The notes under the pieces were generated by a model. It saw only the letters and a program-made list of their open reading frames with translations. It was not told the DNA's origin and did not search any database. From Polydactylus sextarius (lineage: Eukaryota; Chordata; Actinopteri; Polynemidae), in the NCBI GenBank assembly GCA_016801845.1, contig CM028931.1, forward strand, positions 12,967,555 through 13,031,554: a stretch of DNA of 64,000 nucleotides, in the 5' to 3' direction. Below are positions 12,781-23,289 of the stretch, one piece after another. The stretch's first letter is position 1, and each line of letters starts with the position of its first letter. A program made the translations under genes and the position numbers.

Positions 12781-13319
12781 GGGAGGGAGAAATACCTGCA
12801 AAATGCGGTATGAGCAAGAGAGAGAAGAGAAATAATCAAAACCTCGGGGAGAAAGAGCGAGGATGCCAAGTTAGTCTTACTTGCATTACTTGCATTAATG
12901 TGATATGAATTTCTGCAGTTGGAGAGTTAGGCGAGAAAGAGAGATGAGCTCAGAGAAAGAGAAAACCGCTGGTGGCAGTCTAGGCCTATGGCAGAAAAAC
13001 TATGGGGTGGTTCAAGGTGAACATGAGGCGACCCTAAATACAGGCTTTATCAAAAAGGAAAGTTTTAAGCATACATTTAAACGTAGAGAGGGTGTCTGGC
13101 TCCTGGACCCACAAAAGGCCTTCAAAAGTTCACAGTAGAAAAGTATGCAGTTCTGAAAACTGAATGGCAATATGAAATGATGGACGCTTGTGATATCTTG
13201 CCTGAAGACATACTTTGCCAAACTCTTTGGAGAAGGCGGTTGCATCAGTCTCAGCTCTAGTTGGAATGGTGAAGACAGGAGTATAGGTGAGCAACTGCAG
13301 CCATCAGGGGAAAAGAATT
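12781..13319. other. no gene recognised
   Basis: Purine-rich at 12920-12970. No recognised feature. Confidence 0.5.
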
Positions 13320-13342
13320 AAAAAAAAAAAAAAAAAAAAAAA
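13320..13342 (+). repeat. poly-A tract (23 A)
   Basis: A run of A follows GGGGAAAAGAATT. It could be the tail of a retroposed sequence, but I recognise no source element upstream and no flanking target duplication. Confidence 0.8.
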
Positions 13343-14189
13343 CTGTCAGACTTAGTGATTAACTGCCATGGCTTTAGCAACAAACCTTAGATATATTGGT
13401 CATAACATGGACCAAGTCTTAAGTGAGTGAAGGGGTGGAGATTATTTAGAGTTAGCCTTGACTTGGAGCATATGCCAAAATCCATATTCATCAAGCAAAT
13501 ATGCATTACCATTCAAAAATAGCACAACTCAAGTTGTGTTTTTGATTATTTAACAACTGTCCAAAGTATATTTGGTAAAACGACTCACAAACCACAGTCT
13601 GAGTAATTTAGATTCCCAGATAGGTTGTAATGCTGAGCTCTGTGTGGTGGAACAGCACCAGGACCATGCAAGTGGCCAGCAGGGATTTTGTAGTCATCCA
13701 GTATGTTGTTTCATTGACAAATCAGACAAACATAAGAGTCAGATATATGCCAGCTCCCTGACAATCCCTAATTTACTCTGCAAGACTGACAGAACACTCT
13801 GCAGTCGACTGTTCATCTACATGTGCCAGTCGCGTCATAATGTGTTATAATATAAATAACACTTCACCATGGCAGAAAAAAGCAGAGTAAGAATAAATCT
13901 GATGTTGATATTAATCTTGTAGCACCTACTTTCACACTGTTGTTTGACAAGTAGAAAAGAAACAATTCTGATGTTTGGGCAAATACACCAATTAAGTTTT
14001 AAACCTTTATTTATTCACGAAAGTTTCAATTAGAGCCAGTTTTGACACTCATGGAGTTTCACACATTCACACCTGGACACATTCTGAGGAATACTTGGGG
14101 TTGGGGTCTTACTAAACCAGACAGTTTACACTTATCTAGGGTTGATTCATGGTGGTAGAAAGTCAACAAGGTAATAACATAACATTCCA
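13343..14189. other. no gene recognised
   Basis: No recognisable coding, RNA or repeat signal. The 92-codon frame at 13572-13850 shows no domain. Confidence 0.5.
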
Positions 14190-14760
14190 GCTCCTTCTAG
14201 GAGATCCTGAGGTTCCCTGGTTTTCTGTGTCTGGATGTGTGTGTTCTGGGTCTACCCGAGGTCTCCTATTAGTGGGGTAGTCTACTTGTTGGATGTACCT
14301 CCAATGGGACCAGGGGTTCAGATGCCTGAATCATCTCAATTGGCTTCTTTTGACGCAAAAGAGCAGCAGATCTACTGTGAGCTCCTCACCCTAAAGAGCA
14401 GTCCAGCCACATAGTGAAGAAAACATTCTCTCACATTCTTTCAGACACAACCCAAAGCCTGTGACCAGAGGTGGAGCCTAGAGTGAAGATTAACTGGTAA
14501 ATGGGCAGCTTTGCCTTGAAGCTCAATTCTGTCTTCACCATGACAGTCTGTTCCAATAGCCCTAACCCTTTATTACTGCCGACATTGCACCGATCTGTCT
14601 CTCAACCTCCTGCTCCATCATAACCTCTTTCAAGAGTAAAACCATGAGATACTTGAACTCATTCAGTAAGTCATCCCCAATTGGGAGGGAGCAATCCACT
14701 CCTCTCCATAAGAGAACAATGAAATTATGTTTATTTGTAGACAAAGCATCAGAGTTCATG
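14190..14760 (-). pseudogene. LINE polyprotein C-terminal remnant (RT tail), copy 1
   Basis: On the minus strand from about 14759 the frame reads LLWRGVDC, then NEFKYLMVLL, then EVERQIGAMSAV. This is a decayed form of the very common teleost LINE segment around 'EFKYLG…EREIDRRIGAASAVM'. Further 3' the DNA keeps the order of the same family: CTCACCCTA, then CATCTGAACC-type sequence, then CAGGATCTCCTAGAAGGAGCT. That lies just downstream of the reverse-transcriptase thumb in these elements. Several stops and indels show it is dead. The same family recurs at 41620-41860 (+), 56513-56900 (-) and as a tail scrap at 60556-60603. Clade (RTE- or L1-like) is not decided. Confidence 0.65.
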
Positions 14761-16429
14761 GTTCAACATGTACCAGTCCTACTTCAAATTCATGGAGTCT
14801 TCCCAGGTAATTAGAGTCTTTATTTTTATTTTTAATCTTGAGCATAACAATATACAACACCACGTTCCCATCTTAAATGTTAGGAGCCTGACAGGTCTTC
14901 TAAAAATACATTAGTCAATGGGATTACTTTTTTTAAATAGAAAAAGTCTCCAGGGGTAAGATGTTGATGGATCAACAGATACAAATGGCAGATGTTAAGA
15001 CACTGATAGTGGTTCTATATGGAGTCTCATCATAAGATTGAAGCACATCAGTGTCACATGTCTCCAAATGCCAGAAGTGGACAGCAATAACCATATTACT
15101 CAACTATCACTTTCATGCACATTTATAGCAGATGAAATATGGACAGAGGCTTATTATTTAGCACAACAGATGTGTGTGCGCCGCTCCACTATGTCAGATT
15201 AGGGTAGGGAAACATGTTATGTTTGAAATGATCTGTTTTTTTCAACATGTCAAAGTATAATTAAAAAAAAAACCAGGATTGTGTTTTTTCAGCATTTCCT
15301 TCAGAGTTGTTGATTTTGAATTAATTTAGAGGACTCTGGAACAGAATGCGGCATTGTGATAGCATGTTCTGATTCAATTCTTCAATTTCTTCATCTCTTT
15401 TTTTATTTGTCTGGGGGAAATTTATCTGTATCTGTTGACAGCATACAAAATCATGAAAATAGATTAACAAAAAATAAATATAAAAAGTTAACAGATTACA
15501 GGCCAGGCACTAACAGCAAGCAGCTCAATGTCCTGTGAGCAGCGCTGCTCAGTAACACTGATGTGCTCGAAGTTACTCCATCACTCCTTAATAAACATTA
15601 CAATCCCCACGTCTTTCCTCTTAGCCCCCTGTCCATTGACAGATCTCAGTGAGACACGTGATGCTGCTCTGTAGGCTGGTCAGCGCTATGACTTCTTCAT
15701 CGTATGGTAGAGATTGTTCATTGCCCATAGCTACAGGCAATGTTGATGGTTTCTACCGTCTTTTCTTCTCACGGCGCTTAACTCCTAACTAGTATGCACC
15801 CTGTTGTCCTCCACCTAATCTCCACCGGGATCTGGGCTCTCTTTGGGTTGGGTCGTATCTCTAAACAGCACACTGTTATCAGCTCATCATTAGAGAAACC
15901 ATAGGGCAACGGTTCTACAGCTCTATGGTTGTCATCGTCAAAAAAACAAGAAAAAAAGAAAGGAAAAAAAAAAAACACGAGGAAAAAGCCGTTCCGATAA
16001 AAAGGAAAAAGGGCTTTAGTTAAAATGTTGAAAAGTTTTGGTAAAAAGAAGAAAAAAAATAAGAAAAATGAGACTCCTTTGAGGTGCCTTTTGCTTCTGA
16101 AGTCAAAAAGATTGAGGTGTCAGCATCTTATGATAATTCTATGGCTTTTCAAAGAACCTCTTCAACCACATTGCATCAGTGGCTCATAGTGACAATGGGG
16201 AACCTACAGGGAGTATGGATTTTATGGCTAGTCTTTTTGAGTGCCACCTGTTGGCAAAATAAAACAAAAAAAAAACAAAAAAAACATTGATATCAATGAA
16301 AAGATGGAAAGTTGATGGTAATACTGTACTGTAAAACTGTAATTCATAAATATAGTACACAGATAAATATGCTGTATACTATCCTGAGCTGCTGCCCAAA
16401 AGCCCTGGGAGAAGAGAGGTACAGATGGT
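14761..16429. other. no gene recognised
   Basis: Contains A-rich tracts at about 15940-16060 and 16260-16290 and no recognised element. Confidence 0.5.
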
Positions 16430-16800
16430 GTGACCCAGGTGCAGAACTTTACCTTCATCAGGGCAGGGGAGAAATCTCAGTCACAGTGTAAACTCTCAAC
16501 TCGGCTGTTTGCCACAGCTGGCAGCTGAGGGTGGACCTTGGGAGGCAACTGAAGTTTCCAGAGCATACTGCGAGCACATCACTAAGGCCAGACTTGGTCG
16601 TAACGTTTGACTGTTGTGTAAGTGATGTTGCTGGAACTAACAGTTCCTTGGGAAGCCTGTATTGAGGAATCCCATGAGCAGAAGGCCATATATCTCGAGC
16701 TGGTAGAAGCCTGCAGACTTGGTTGGAGGACGTGCTGTGAGCCAATTGAAGTGGGCTGTGGGGGATTCCCTGCACTGGTCATTCCAAAATTCCATTAAAT
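16430..16800 (+). pseudogene. mobile-element polyprotein fragment with a PD…E-type nuclease-like motif
   Basis: Three pieces in shifting plus-strand frames keep the order of a polyprotein segment often seen in fish mobile elements. QNFTFIRAGEK and LSTRLFATAG lie at about 16439-16520. RPDLVV lies at about 16586-16603. VMLLELTVPWEACIEE, then LELVEACR and EPIEVGCGGF, lie at about 16630-16770. The PD…E-L-T spacing resembles a PD-(D/E)XK restriction-like nuclease core, as in some LINEs. That functional reading is inference. Frameshifts and the stop just before VMLLEL mean it is not functional. Element ends are not visible. Confidence 0.45.
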
Positions 16801-17184
16801 TTCTACAAAACTTTGTCTGGTTGCATCTGTTTATCTCTTGTCACCCATTCGCCAACTCTGTGTTGACAGTTGATAGTCAACTGTGATAATTGGGCCGAGG
16901 GTGCAGAAATGTCTACCCTGGGGAGAATTTTGACGGTGCCAATGAGAGAGCAGCATCAGGTCACCTGCTTGCCAAAAGTTGAAGGACCTACACACGCATC
17001 CATTTGGCCAGCACCCCATAACCAGGAAATAGACGTATTTACACAGAGAATCATTAATCAAATACAACAAATTTCCAATTAATGCAGAAAGAATATATAC
17101 ATGGCACAATCAATTTTAATTAATCATTATTTTGCATTATCTAATTAATTAATGTTTAATGGGGAAGTAGGGTTCAAGGGATTG
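16801..17184. other. no gene recognised
   Basis: Contains a short perfect hairpin (ACAGTTGA-TAG-TCAACTGT) near 16865-16883 and otherwise nothing recognised. Confidence 0.5.
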
Positions 17185-17250
17185 AGGAGTTTTATTTGTC
17201 ACTTGGACAGAGATACAGAGTAAGACATGCAGTGAAATCAGGAGGGGAAC
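17185..17250 (-). mobile_element. probable LINE 3'-end fragment
   Basis: Read on the minus strand, the sequence ends in TTTCACTGCATGTCTTACTC followed by GTGACAAATAAAACTCC. This resembles the 3' ends of CR1/Rex-type fish LINEs, which finish in a short AATAAA-like repeat tail. It is too short for a firm family call. Confidence 0.4.
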
Positions 17251-17534
17251 GCTCTGATATTTTTGCAATAATTAGTAAAATAAAAGTATTACATTTAGAA
17301 TATTTCAATTTACAGTTTACAAATTTTGAATTTAAATAAATGTAAAAACAAAAAAAAAAAAAAGAAAGAAAGATATTTTTTAAAGAAAAAAAATGTTTGA
17401 AAAATAGTGCAACAATATGGGATAAAATAGGTAAGAAAAAAAGAGAAGAAAAGTGGCTGAAGAGGTATAAAGCAGCAGGGTGGTATATTGGCAATTCTAC
17501 CAAATTCAGGCAAATTTCTGTCCCAGAACCAAAA

Positions 17535-17565
<31 letters not shown>

Positions 17566-18074
17566 AATAATATTTAAAAAGCATTTATGTAGGAAAATGT
17601 TTGATAATAAAAAGATTTTAGCAAATAGCAATCAAAACCCAAAGTAATATTTGAGGTAGCTGCAACCTTAATATATAAAATATCATCATTTATATGGCGC
17701 TTTCAATTGAGAGGTGGTTGTGTTCTGAATTTCATCATAGAAAAAACATTATAAAATGTTTTTTTCTTTAGTATCCTTTTTAATACTTTTGGTAATTAAA
17801 ACCAAAAATGTATATTTATTTGATATTTTCAGTAAAAATCATGAATAATCATGTGAAAAATGCTGTCCCACATTTTCATGTCACTACACTACATTGTACA
17901 ATTTAGTCAATAATATGATACTGCTTTCATTGATTAATTGATGAAAACAAAGTTTTTCTAATTTTGTCTGCTGGTAATCTAGTTTTTACTCATGTCTCAA
18001 TGTCGAGAACTGTGCTAGCTAACTACACTCCAACTAGCGTCTTAGTGGCAGGATCAAAATTAGCTTAAATCATC
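17251..18074. other. AT-rich, simple repeats
   Basis: Contains a poly-A tract at about 17349-17363 and an (AAAAT)n-type run at about 17540-17570. The long lysine- or phenylalanine-rich frames across it are low-complexity artefacts. Confidence 0.6.
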
Positions 18075-18142
18075 ACTACTGAAACAGTCACAACCGAAAC
18101 ATGTGTTAACATTTCGGTTGTTATGTGATTGTTTTGGTAGTG
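18075..18142. repeat. imperfect inverted repeat, ~25-30 bp arms
   Basis: ACTACTGAAACAGTCACAAC at 18075, extending through CGAAA to 18099, pairs imperfectly with 18112-18142 (TTTCGGTTGT…TTTTGGTAGT) around a 12-nt loop. It may be a miniature inverted-repeat element remnant. I see no clear target duplication. Confidence 0.6.
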
Positions 18143-18310
18143 ACAAAATGAGACTTATTTCTTTATTTTAAGAGATAAATAGAAACATTCAAGTGAACCT
18201 ATATATTCTTTTTCGTTACAAATAATTTGTCAGTCATATTTCTATAAAGTGTTATGTAGTTTGACTAGGCCTACCAACTAAAATAAAATACTTTAAAGAG
18301 GAACTATGCC

Positions 18311-18660
18311 CAGTTAGTCAAAGTCAAAGTGAACTTTATTGTCAGTCACACTATGTAACAGTCATTACACAGGGAATCAAAATTGCGTTTCCTCAAAACT
18401 CCAGATGTGCAATTTAACATTTAACATTCAACACACATTTACATCACACACATGCAGCATAAAGTGCACACATCAACACTATTTCCATAAACACAAGATA
18501 CACAGACAGACAAAGTAATGGGACACTTACATACATACATTGCCAGTCAAAAGGAAGTCTGAGGTAGTCTATGATATATATGTAGTGATAATAAAGTGCA
18601 ATATGAAAGTGCAAGTGCAGAAAGCAGCATAGAAAAAAAAAGTTCATGGTATTATCTTGA
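18311..18660 (-). mobile_element. probable LINE 3'-end fragment
   Basis: The plus strand starts with AGTCAAAGTCAAAGTGAAC and then TTTATTGTCAGTCACAC. The minus strand therefore ends in GACAATAAAGTTCACTTTGA followed by a TTTGAC repeat, a common 3' tail of fish LINEs. The upstream part, with GGGAATCAAAATTGCGTTTC, matches the usual 3'UTR sequence of such elements as I know them. There is no coding part. Confidence 0.5.
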
Positions 18661-19035
18661 GTGAGTTATGGTTAGTGTAGCTGACGACAGCAAAACAGCC
18701 ATGCATTACTATGGCAACATTGGAAATTAGGGTGATATTGTCACATTTGATTTCTGATCGTGTTTTCTTTATTATGTTACACACATTTATGAAGAAACTT
18801 CCTGCAGTTTAATTCATGGTTCTGTGGTCAAATTGTTTAAATGTTTAAGAGACCATTATTGTGAAAGGTTACTTCCTGTCCGAGTAACGTAAGTCGTGCT
18901 GTAAGTTTGAGGGAGAGAGAAAGAAGATGAGAGAGGACTGCCTACTACTGGCTAAGCAGGCGTTCATGGTAATTATTCTGAATGATAAAATTTTTGTACC
19001 TTTGTGTAAAAATAATCTGAAAGTGATGTATGTGA
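18661..19035. other. no gene recognised
   Basis: No recognised feature before the hAT-like repeat that begins near 19036. Confidence 0.5.
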
Positions 19036-19316
19036 AATGTGTCAAGTAATGAAGTACAGTCATGGCCAAAAGTTTTGAGAATGACACAAATATTAATTTT
19101 TACAAAGTCTGCAGTTTCAGTTTTTATAATGGAAATTTGTATATACTCCAGAATGTTATGAGGAGTGATCCACTCAACTGCAATTATTTGCATAGTCCCT
19201 ATTTGCCTTGAAAATGAACTTTATCACTAAAACCACATTTCCACTGCATTTCAGCCCTGCCACAAAAGGACCAGCTACCATAGTTTCAATGACACACAGG
19301 TGTCACACACATTAAC

Positions 19317-19367
19317 AGATTGATCTCCAGCCTTGTCCTTGATGAGGACAAGGCTGGAGATCAATCT
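19317..19367. repeat. perfect 23-bp hairpin inside the Tc1 5' region
   Basis: Positions 19317-19339 and 19345-19367 are exact reverse complements around the loop TGATG. The arm contains GATCTCCAGCCTTGTCC. It sits between the 5' terminal repeat and the transposase start. Confidence 0.9.
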
Positions 19368-19423
19368 CTCTGACTGGACACTTGGAACTGGAAGATGGTG
19401 CTATTGTTCCTCATCTGTTAGTC

Positions 19424-20439
19424 ATGGTTACCAGCAAGGACACACGTGCAGCCATCATTGCATTGCACAAAAAGGGCCTAACGGGGAAGTTTATTGCAGC
19501 GAGTAAGATTGCACCTCAGTCAACCGTCTACAGGATTATCAAGAACTTCAAGGAGAGAGGTTCAATTGATGCCAAACAGGCTCCAGGGTGCCCAAGAAAG
19601 TCCAACAAGCGACAGGACCGTCTCCTGAAGTTGTTTCAGCTACGGGATCGGGCCACCACCAGTACAGAGCTTGCTCAGAAATGGCAGCAGGCAGGTGTGA
19701 GTGCATCTGCACGCACAGTAAGGCGAAGACTTTTGGAGGAAGGCCTGGTGTCAAGGAGAGCAGCAAAGAAGCCACTTCTCTCCAGCAAAAACATCAGGGA
19801 CAGACTGATATTCTGCAGAAGTTACAAGGACTGAACTGCTGAGGACTGGGGTAAAGTCATTTTCTCTGATGAATCCCCTTTCCGATTGTTTGGGGCATCT
19901 GGAAGAAGGCTTGTTCGGAGAAGACGAGGTGAGCGCTACCATCGGTTTTGTCTCATGCCAACAGTGAAGCATCCTGAGACCATTCATGTGTGGGGTTGCT
20001 TTTCGGTCAAGTGAGTGGGCTCTCTCACAATCTTGCCTAAAAACACAGCGATGAACAAAGAATGGTACCAGAACGTCCTCGGAGAGCAACTTCTCCCAAC
20101 CATCCAGGGGCAATTTGGTGATGAAGAATGCCTTTTCCAGCATGATGGAGCACCTTGCCATAAAGCAAAGGTCATAAAAAATGGCTTAGGGAACAAAACA
20201 TTAAGATTTTGGGCCCTTGGCCAGGAAACTCTCCAGATCTTAATCCCATTGAGAACTTGTGGTCAATCCTCAAGAGGCGGGTGGACAATCAAAAACCCAC
20301 AAATTCTGACAAACTCCAAGCATTGATTATGCAAGAATGGACGGCCATCAGTCAGGATTTGGTTCAGAAGTTGATCGACAGCATGCCAGGGAGAATTGCA
20401 GAGGTCTTGAAAAAGAAGGGTCAACACTGCAAATATTGA
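19424..20439 (+). pseudogene. Tc1 transposase, disrupted
   Basis: The protein would cut and paste the element through its terminal repeats. The N-terminal part has the paired-type helix-turn-helix region: KDTRAAIIALHKKG and STVYRIIKNFKERG, then ARTVRRRLLEEGL. The DDE catalytic motifs are visible as VIFSDES (about 19858), FQHDGAPCH (about 20135) and SPDLNPIENLW (about 20230-20262). Three lesions kill it: a TGA at 19832-19834 after CRSYKD, a TGA at 20012-20014 inside the WGCFS motif, and a one-base frame loss near 20176-20180 that puts the last part (GPWPGNSPDLN… to QHCKY at 20436) in another frame. I chose ATG 19424 (MVTSKD…) because family similarity starts there; ATG 19382 is in frame upstream. 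Confidence 0.9.
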
Positions 20440-21058
20440 CCTATTGCATGTAATTCTCAATAAAAGCTTTTTAACTTGTAAAATGCTTCTAATTGTATGT
20501 CATTATACCATAGAAACATCTGGCAAACACCTAAAGGAACCCTGAAGGAACAGACTTTGTGAAAATGTAATATTTGTATCATTCTCAAAACTTTTGGCCA
20601 TGACTGTACAAATACTTTGTTACCACACTTAAGTAGAAATTTTGGTTATCTATATTTTACTGGAGTAATTTTTTTTCAGCCGAAAATTTACAATTTCACG
20701 CAATTATCTGTACCTTCTATTCCTTACATTTTAAAAATAGCCTCGTTACTTCTGTTTCACTTCAGCTTGTTTTAATCCCAGCTTGTCATCGTTAAAAAAA
20801 AAAACAACAACAACAACAACAACAAAACACTTATCCAGATAAAGGGTGTAGTGAATTTGATTGTGGTTGGATGAGAAGTGTAAACATATACCATTCCAAC
20901 ACCCCATTTGTTTGTACGTGATCCATCACATCTGCACGACACAAATCACGTCACACTCCAGCAAGGACACAGCAGTATGCAACGGCCGAGTATGAAGATG
21001 TCCATGGCAGAGAGCTTGAGCAAAATGTCCCAACCAAGCACCAGCGAGGAGGCCTCGC

Positions 21059-23265
21059 TCATCTGTGTTGATGATGGCCTCATAAGCGTGAAATCAGTTA
21101 GTGAGGCAATTGAGTTAGTGAAGGAAGCTCAAGCTGTGTGTTCCAAAGGAAAGTTGCACCTTCACCTTCAAATTCCTTTCCAATAACCTAGAGGTACTGG
21201 ATTCCATCAACATTGCAGAACGTGCTGCGGAGGTAAAAAATGTTGATCTCAACAATGAAAACTTACCAATGCAAAGGGTACTTGGTATAAGATAGATAAA
21301 GATGGTCTTTTAGGGTTTTTAGCGCCATTCATCCTTGAAGGGAAAAGAGTGCTGCAGGAGATGTGTCAGAGAGGGTGGGATGAACCACTACCTAGGGATT
21401 TGAGGCTAAAGTCGGAGGCTTGGATGAAGGATTTTGAAAACCTTGAGAAGATCGAAATACCAAGGTGCTTCATACCTGACAGCTTTGATTAGGTCCAGAG
21501 GGTTGAACTGCATCATTTTTCTGATGTGAGCAGTCAAAGGTATGGACAGTGCTCTTACATCAGGTTGTTGAGTGAAGAGAAGGTGCACTGCTCCTTGGTT
21601 ATGGGCAAAGCAAGAGTCGTGCCAACCAAAATAGTCACCGTACCGAGGTTGGAGCTAACTGCCACAATGACCTCAGCAGCTGTAAGCAACATGTTAAGGG
21701 AGGAGCTATAGGTCAAGATCGATGAGGAGTATTATTGGACTGAGTGGTTCTCGGTTACATCAATAATGAGGCACAAAGGTTTCATGTCTTTGTTGTGAAT
21801 TGTGTCTAACAGAAGATGGACACTTGGACACAGAGATTTTGAGAAACCACTGATCAAGACAATGACACTATGTTGATACAGGAGAGAATCCTGCTGACTA
21901 GGCGTCCAGAGGTCTCAAGGTGGCTGACCTCATCGACTCAAACTGGCTCTCTGGTCCTAAGTTTTTATGGGAAAAGGAGATAGCCACAAACCAGGTCACA
22001 TCAGAGCTGCTGGTGGGAGGTGAAAACTACCCAGGTGCTGAAAACTGAGGCTGCAAGGCAATTTGACATCCAGGGACACCTGTTACGGTTCTCAAGATGG
22101 CCCACAGCAGTCAGTGTCATTGGTTGTATTCAACGGTTGGCTAAGAGAATCGGAACAACTGTTAATTAAATGTAGAAGAGAGAAGGCAAGCTGCACTGAC
22201 TCTTGTCAAGCTTGCACAACAGGAGCCTTCCAAGAGGAGTTGAACATGCTCAGCCAGAAATCAGGAAAGCTGCCTTGCAACCACCAACTCTATCAGCTTG
22301 ACCCGTTCCTCCAAGATGGTATAATGACGGTGGGAGGAGGACTAAGAAAGGCATCTGAGTCTCTTGAGTTGAGACACCCAGTAATCCTCCCTAAAGATGG
22401 CAGTCACGAACCTCCTCATTGCACATCATCATAACAAGTAAAGCTATAGCCCAATACATGAGGCAGTGTGTATGGTGCAGGAGGGTGCACGCACCACCAG
22501 AGGATTAATGGATGGCAGACTTACCGAATGACTGTGTTGAACCCACAACACTGTTCACCTACTGCGGCATTGGACTGCTTCCACTCCTGCGTCCCTTCCA
22601 CACCAAGCAGGGTTGCAAAGAAGAAAGCGGTATGGCCTCTTCTTCACATGTCTTTGTTCCAGGGCAGTGCACATAGAGATGTTGGAAGATATGACGACAG
22701 ATGCATTTATCAATGCCTAACGATGCTTTTTTGCTATCTGTGGAACTGTTAGACACATTACATCGGACGGGGGCACTAACTTTGCGGGAGCGAAAAATGA
22801 AATGGCAAAGGCTCTGAAAGAACTCAATAAGGAAAGAGTGGCTGCATACCTGGCAGATAATCAGTACGACTTCCAGATGAACACACCACGCTCAAGCCAC
22901 AGCGGGGCGTCTGGGAGCGTCAAATCAGAGCGGTGAAAAGCTTATTGGGCGCAGTCCTTGCCAACAGTGCTTGAAGATTGGACAATACTTCCTTAAGGAC
23001 ATGAAGCCATGTGCATCGTAAACAACCATCCTCTCACCATCGACAACATCAGCGATCTCACAAGTTTGGAGGCACTCACACCAAATGATTTGATAACAAT
23101 GACATCTTCTGTTCCACTCCCCCTGCAGGAAAGTTCATTAAGGAAGATCTGTATGCTAAAAAACAGTGGAGAAGGGTTCAATATCTGTCCAAACAATTTT
23201 GGCACAGATGGAGGAACGAATACCTGTCAAACATTCATCATCAATTCACTTTTAATATATCACTA
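21059..23265 (+). pseudogene. BEL/Pao LTR-retrotransposon pol remnant
   Basis: The order of BEL/Pao pol is kept in broken plus-strand frames. A reverse-transcriptase active-site box appears as ICVDDGLISV (21061 on), where the usual first Tyr of YVDD is Cys. A connection region follows (GWDEPLPRDLRL, about 21378). The RNase H-like domain has HHFSDVS…YGQCSYIRL and GKARVVPTKIVTVPRLELTA (about 21510-21660). Integrase zinc-region and core remnants follow (WMADLPNDC, TYCGIGLL; about 22500-22580), with VWERQIRAVKSL (about 22907). The C-terminal part reads NNHPLTIDNISD and LEALTPNDLI (about 23019-23094). Many stops and frameshifts are present. I recognise no LTRs, protease or gag. The 5' end abuts a hAT-like repeat and the 3' end abuts a Penelope-like element. 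Confidence 0.8.
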
Positions 23266-23289
23266 TCCCATTTAAAATCTAATATTTAA

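Larger units (their letters stand above)
19057..20606 (+). mobile_element. Tc1/mariner transposon with TA target duplication
   Basis: The element is about 1.55 kb. It starts CAGTCATGGCCAAAAGTTTT at 19057 and ends with the inverted form AAAACTTTTGGCCATGACTG at 20606. TA lies on both sides (19055-19056 and 20607-20608), as expected for Tc1 integration. The terminal repeats are nearly intact, while the transposase between them is broken, so this copy could be mobilised only in trans. It interrupts a hAT-like repeat, which dates it as the younger of the two. A polyadenylation signal (AATAAAAG) lies at about 20459, just after the transposase end. Confidence 0.93.
19036..21058. mobile_element. hAT-like terminal repeat, split by a Tc1 insertion
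   Basis: The pieces 19036-19056 and 20607-21058 join across the Tc1 as GTCAAGTAATGAAG-TA-CAAATACTTTG. This continues through CACTTAAGTAGAAATTTTGG and TTTTACTGGAGTAATT. It is the start of a repeat very common in teleosts, which I associate with hAT-type elements with ZBED-like ORFs. The frame starting at 20977 (MQRPSMKMSMAE…) may be the start of that element's ORF. It is cut at about 21058, where BEL/Pao sequence begins. The family name is not certain. Confidence 0.5.

Noticed and set aside
17192..17584. 130-codon Phe/Leu-rich minus-strand frame
   Set aside because: Low-complexity A/T runs read in reverse; no membrane-protein pattern beyond homopolymer Phe.
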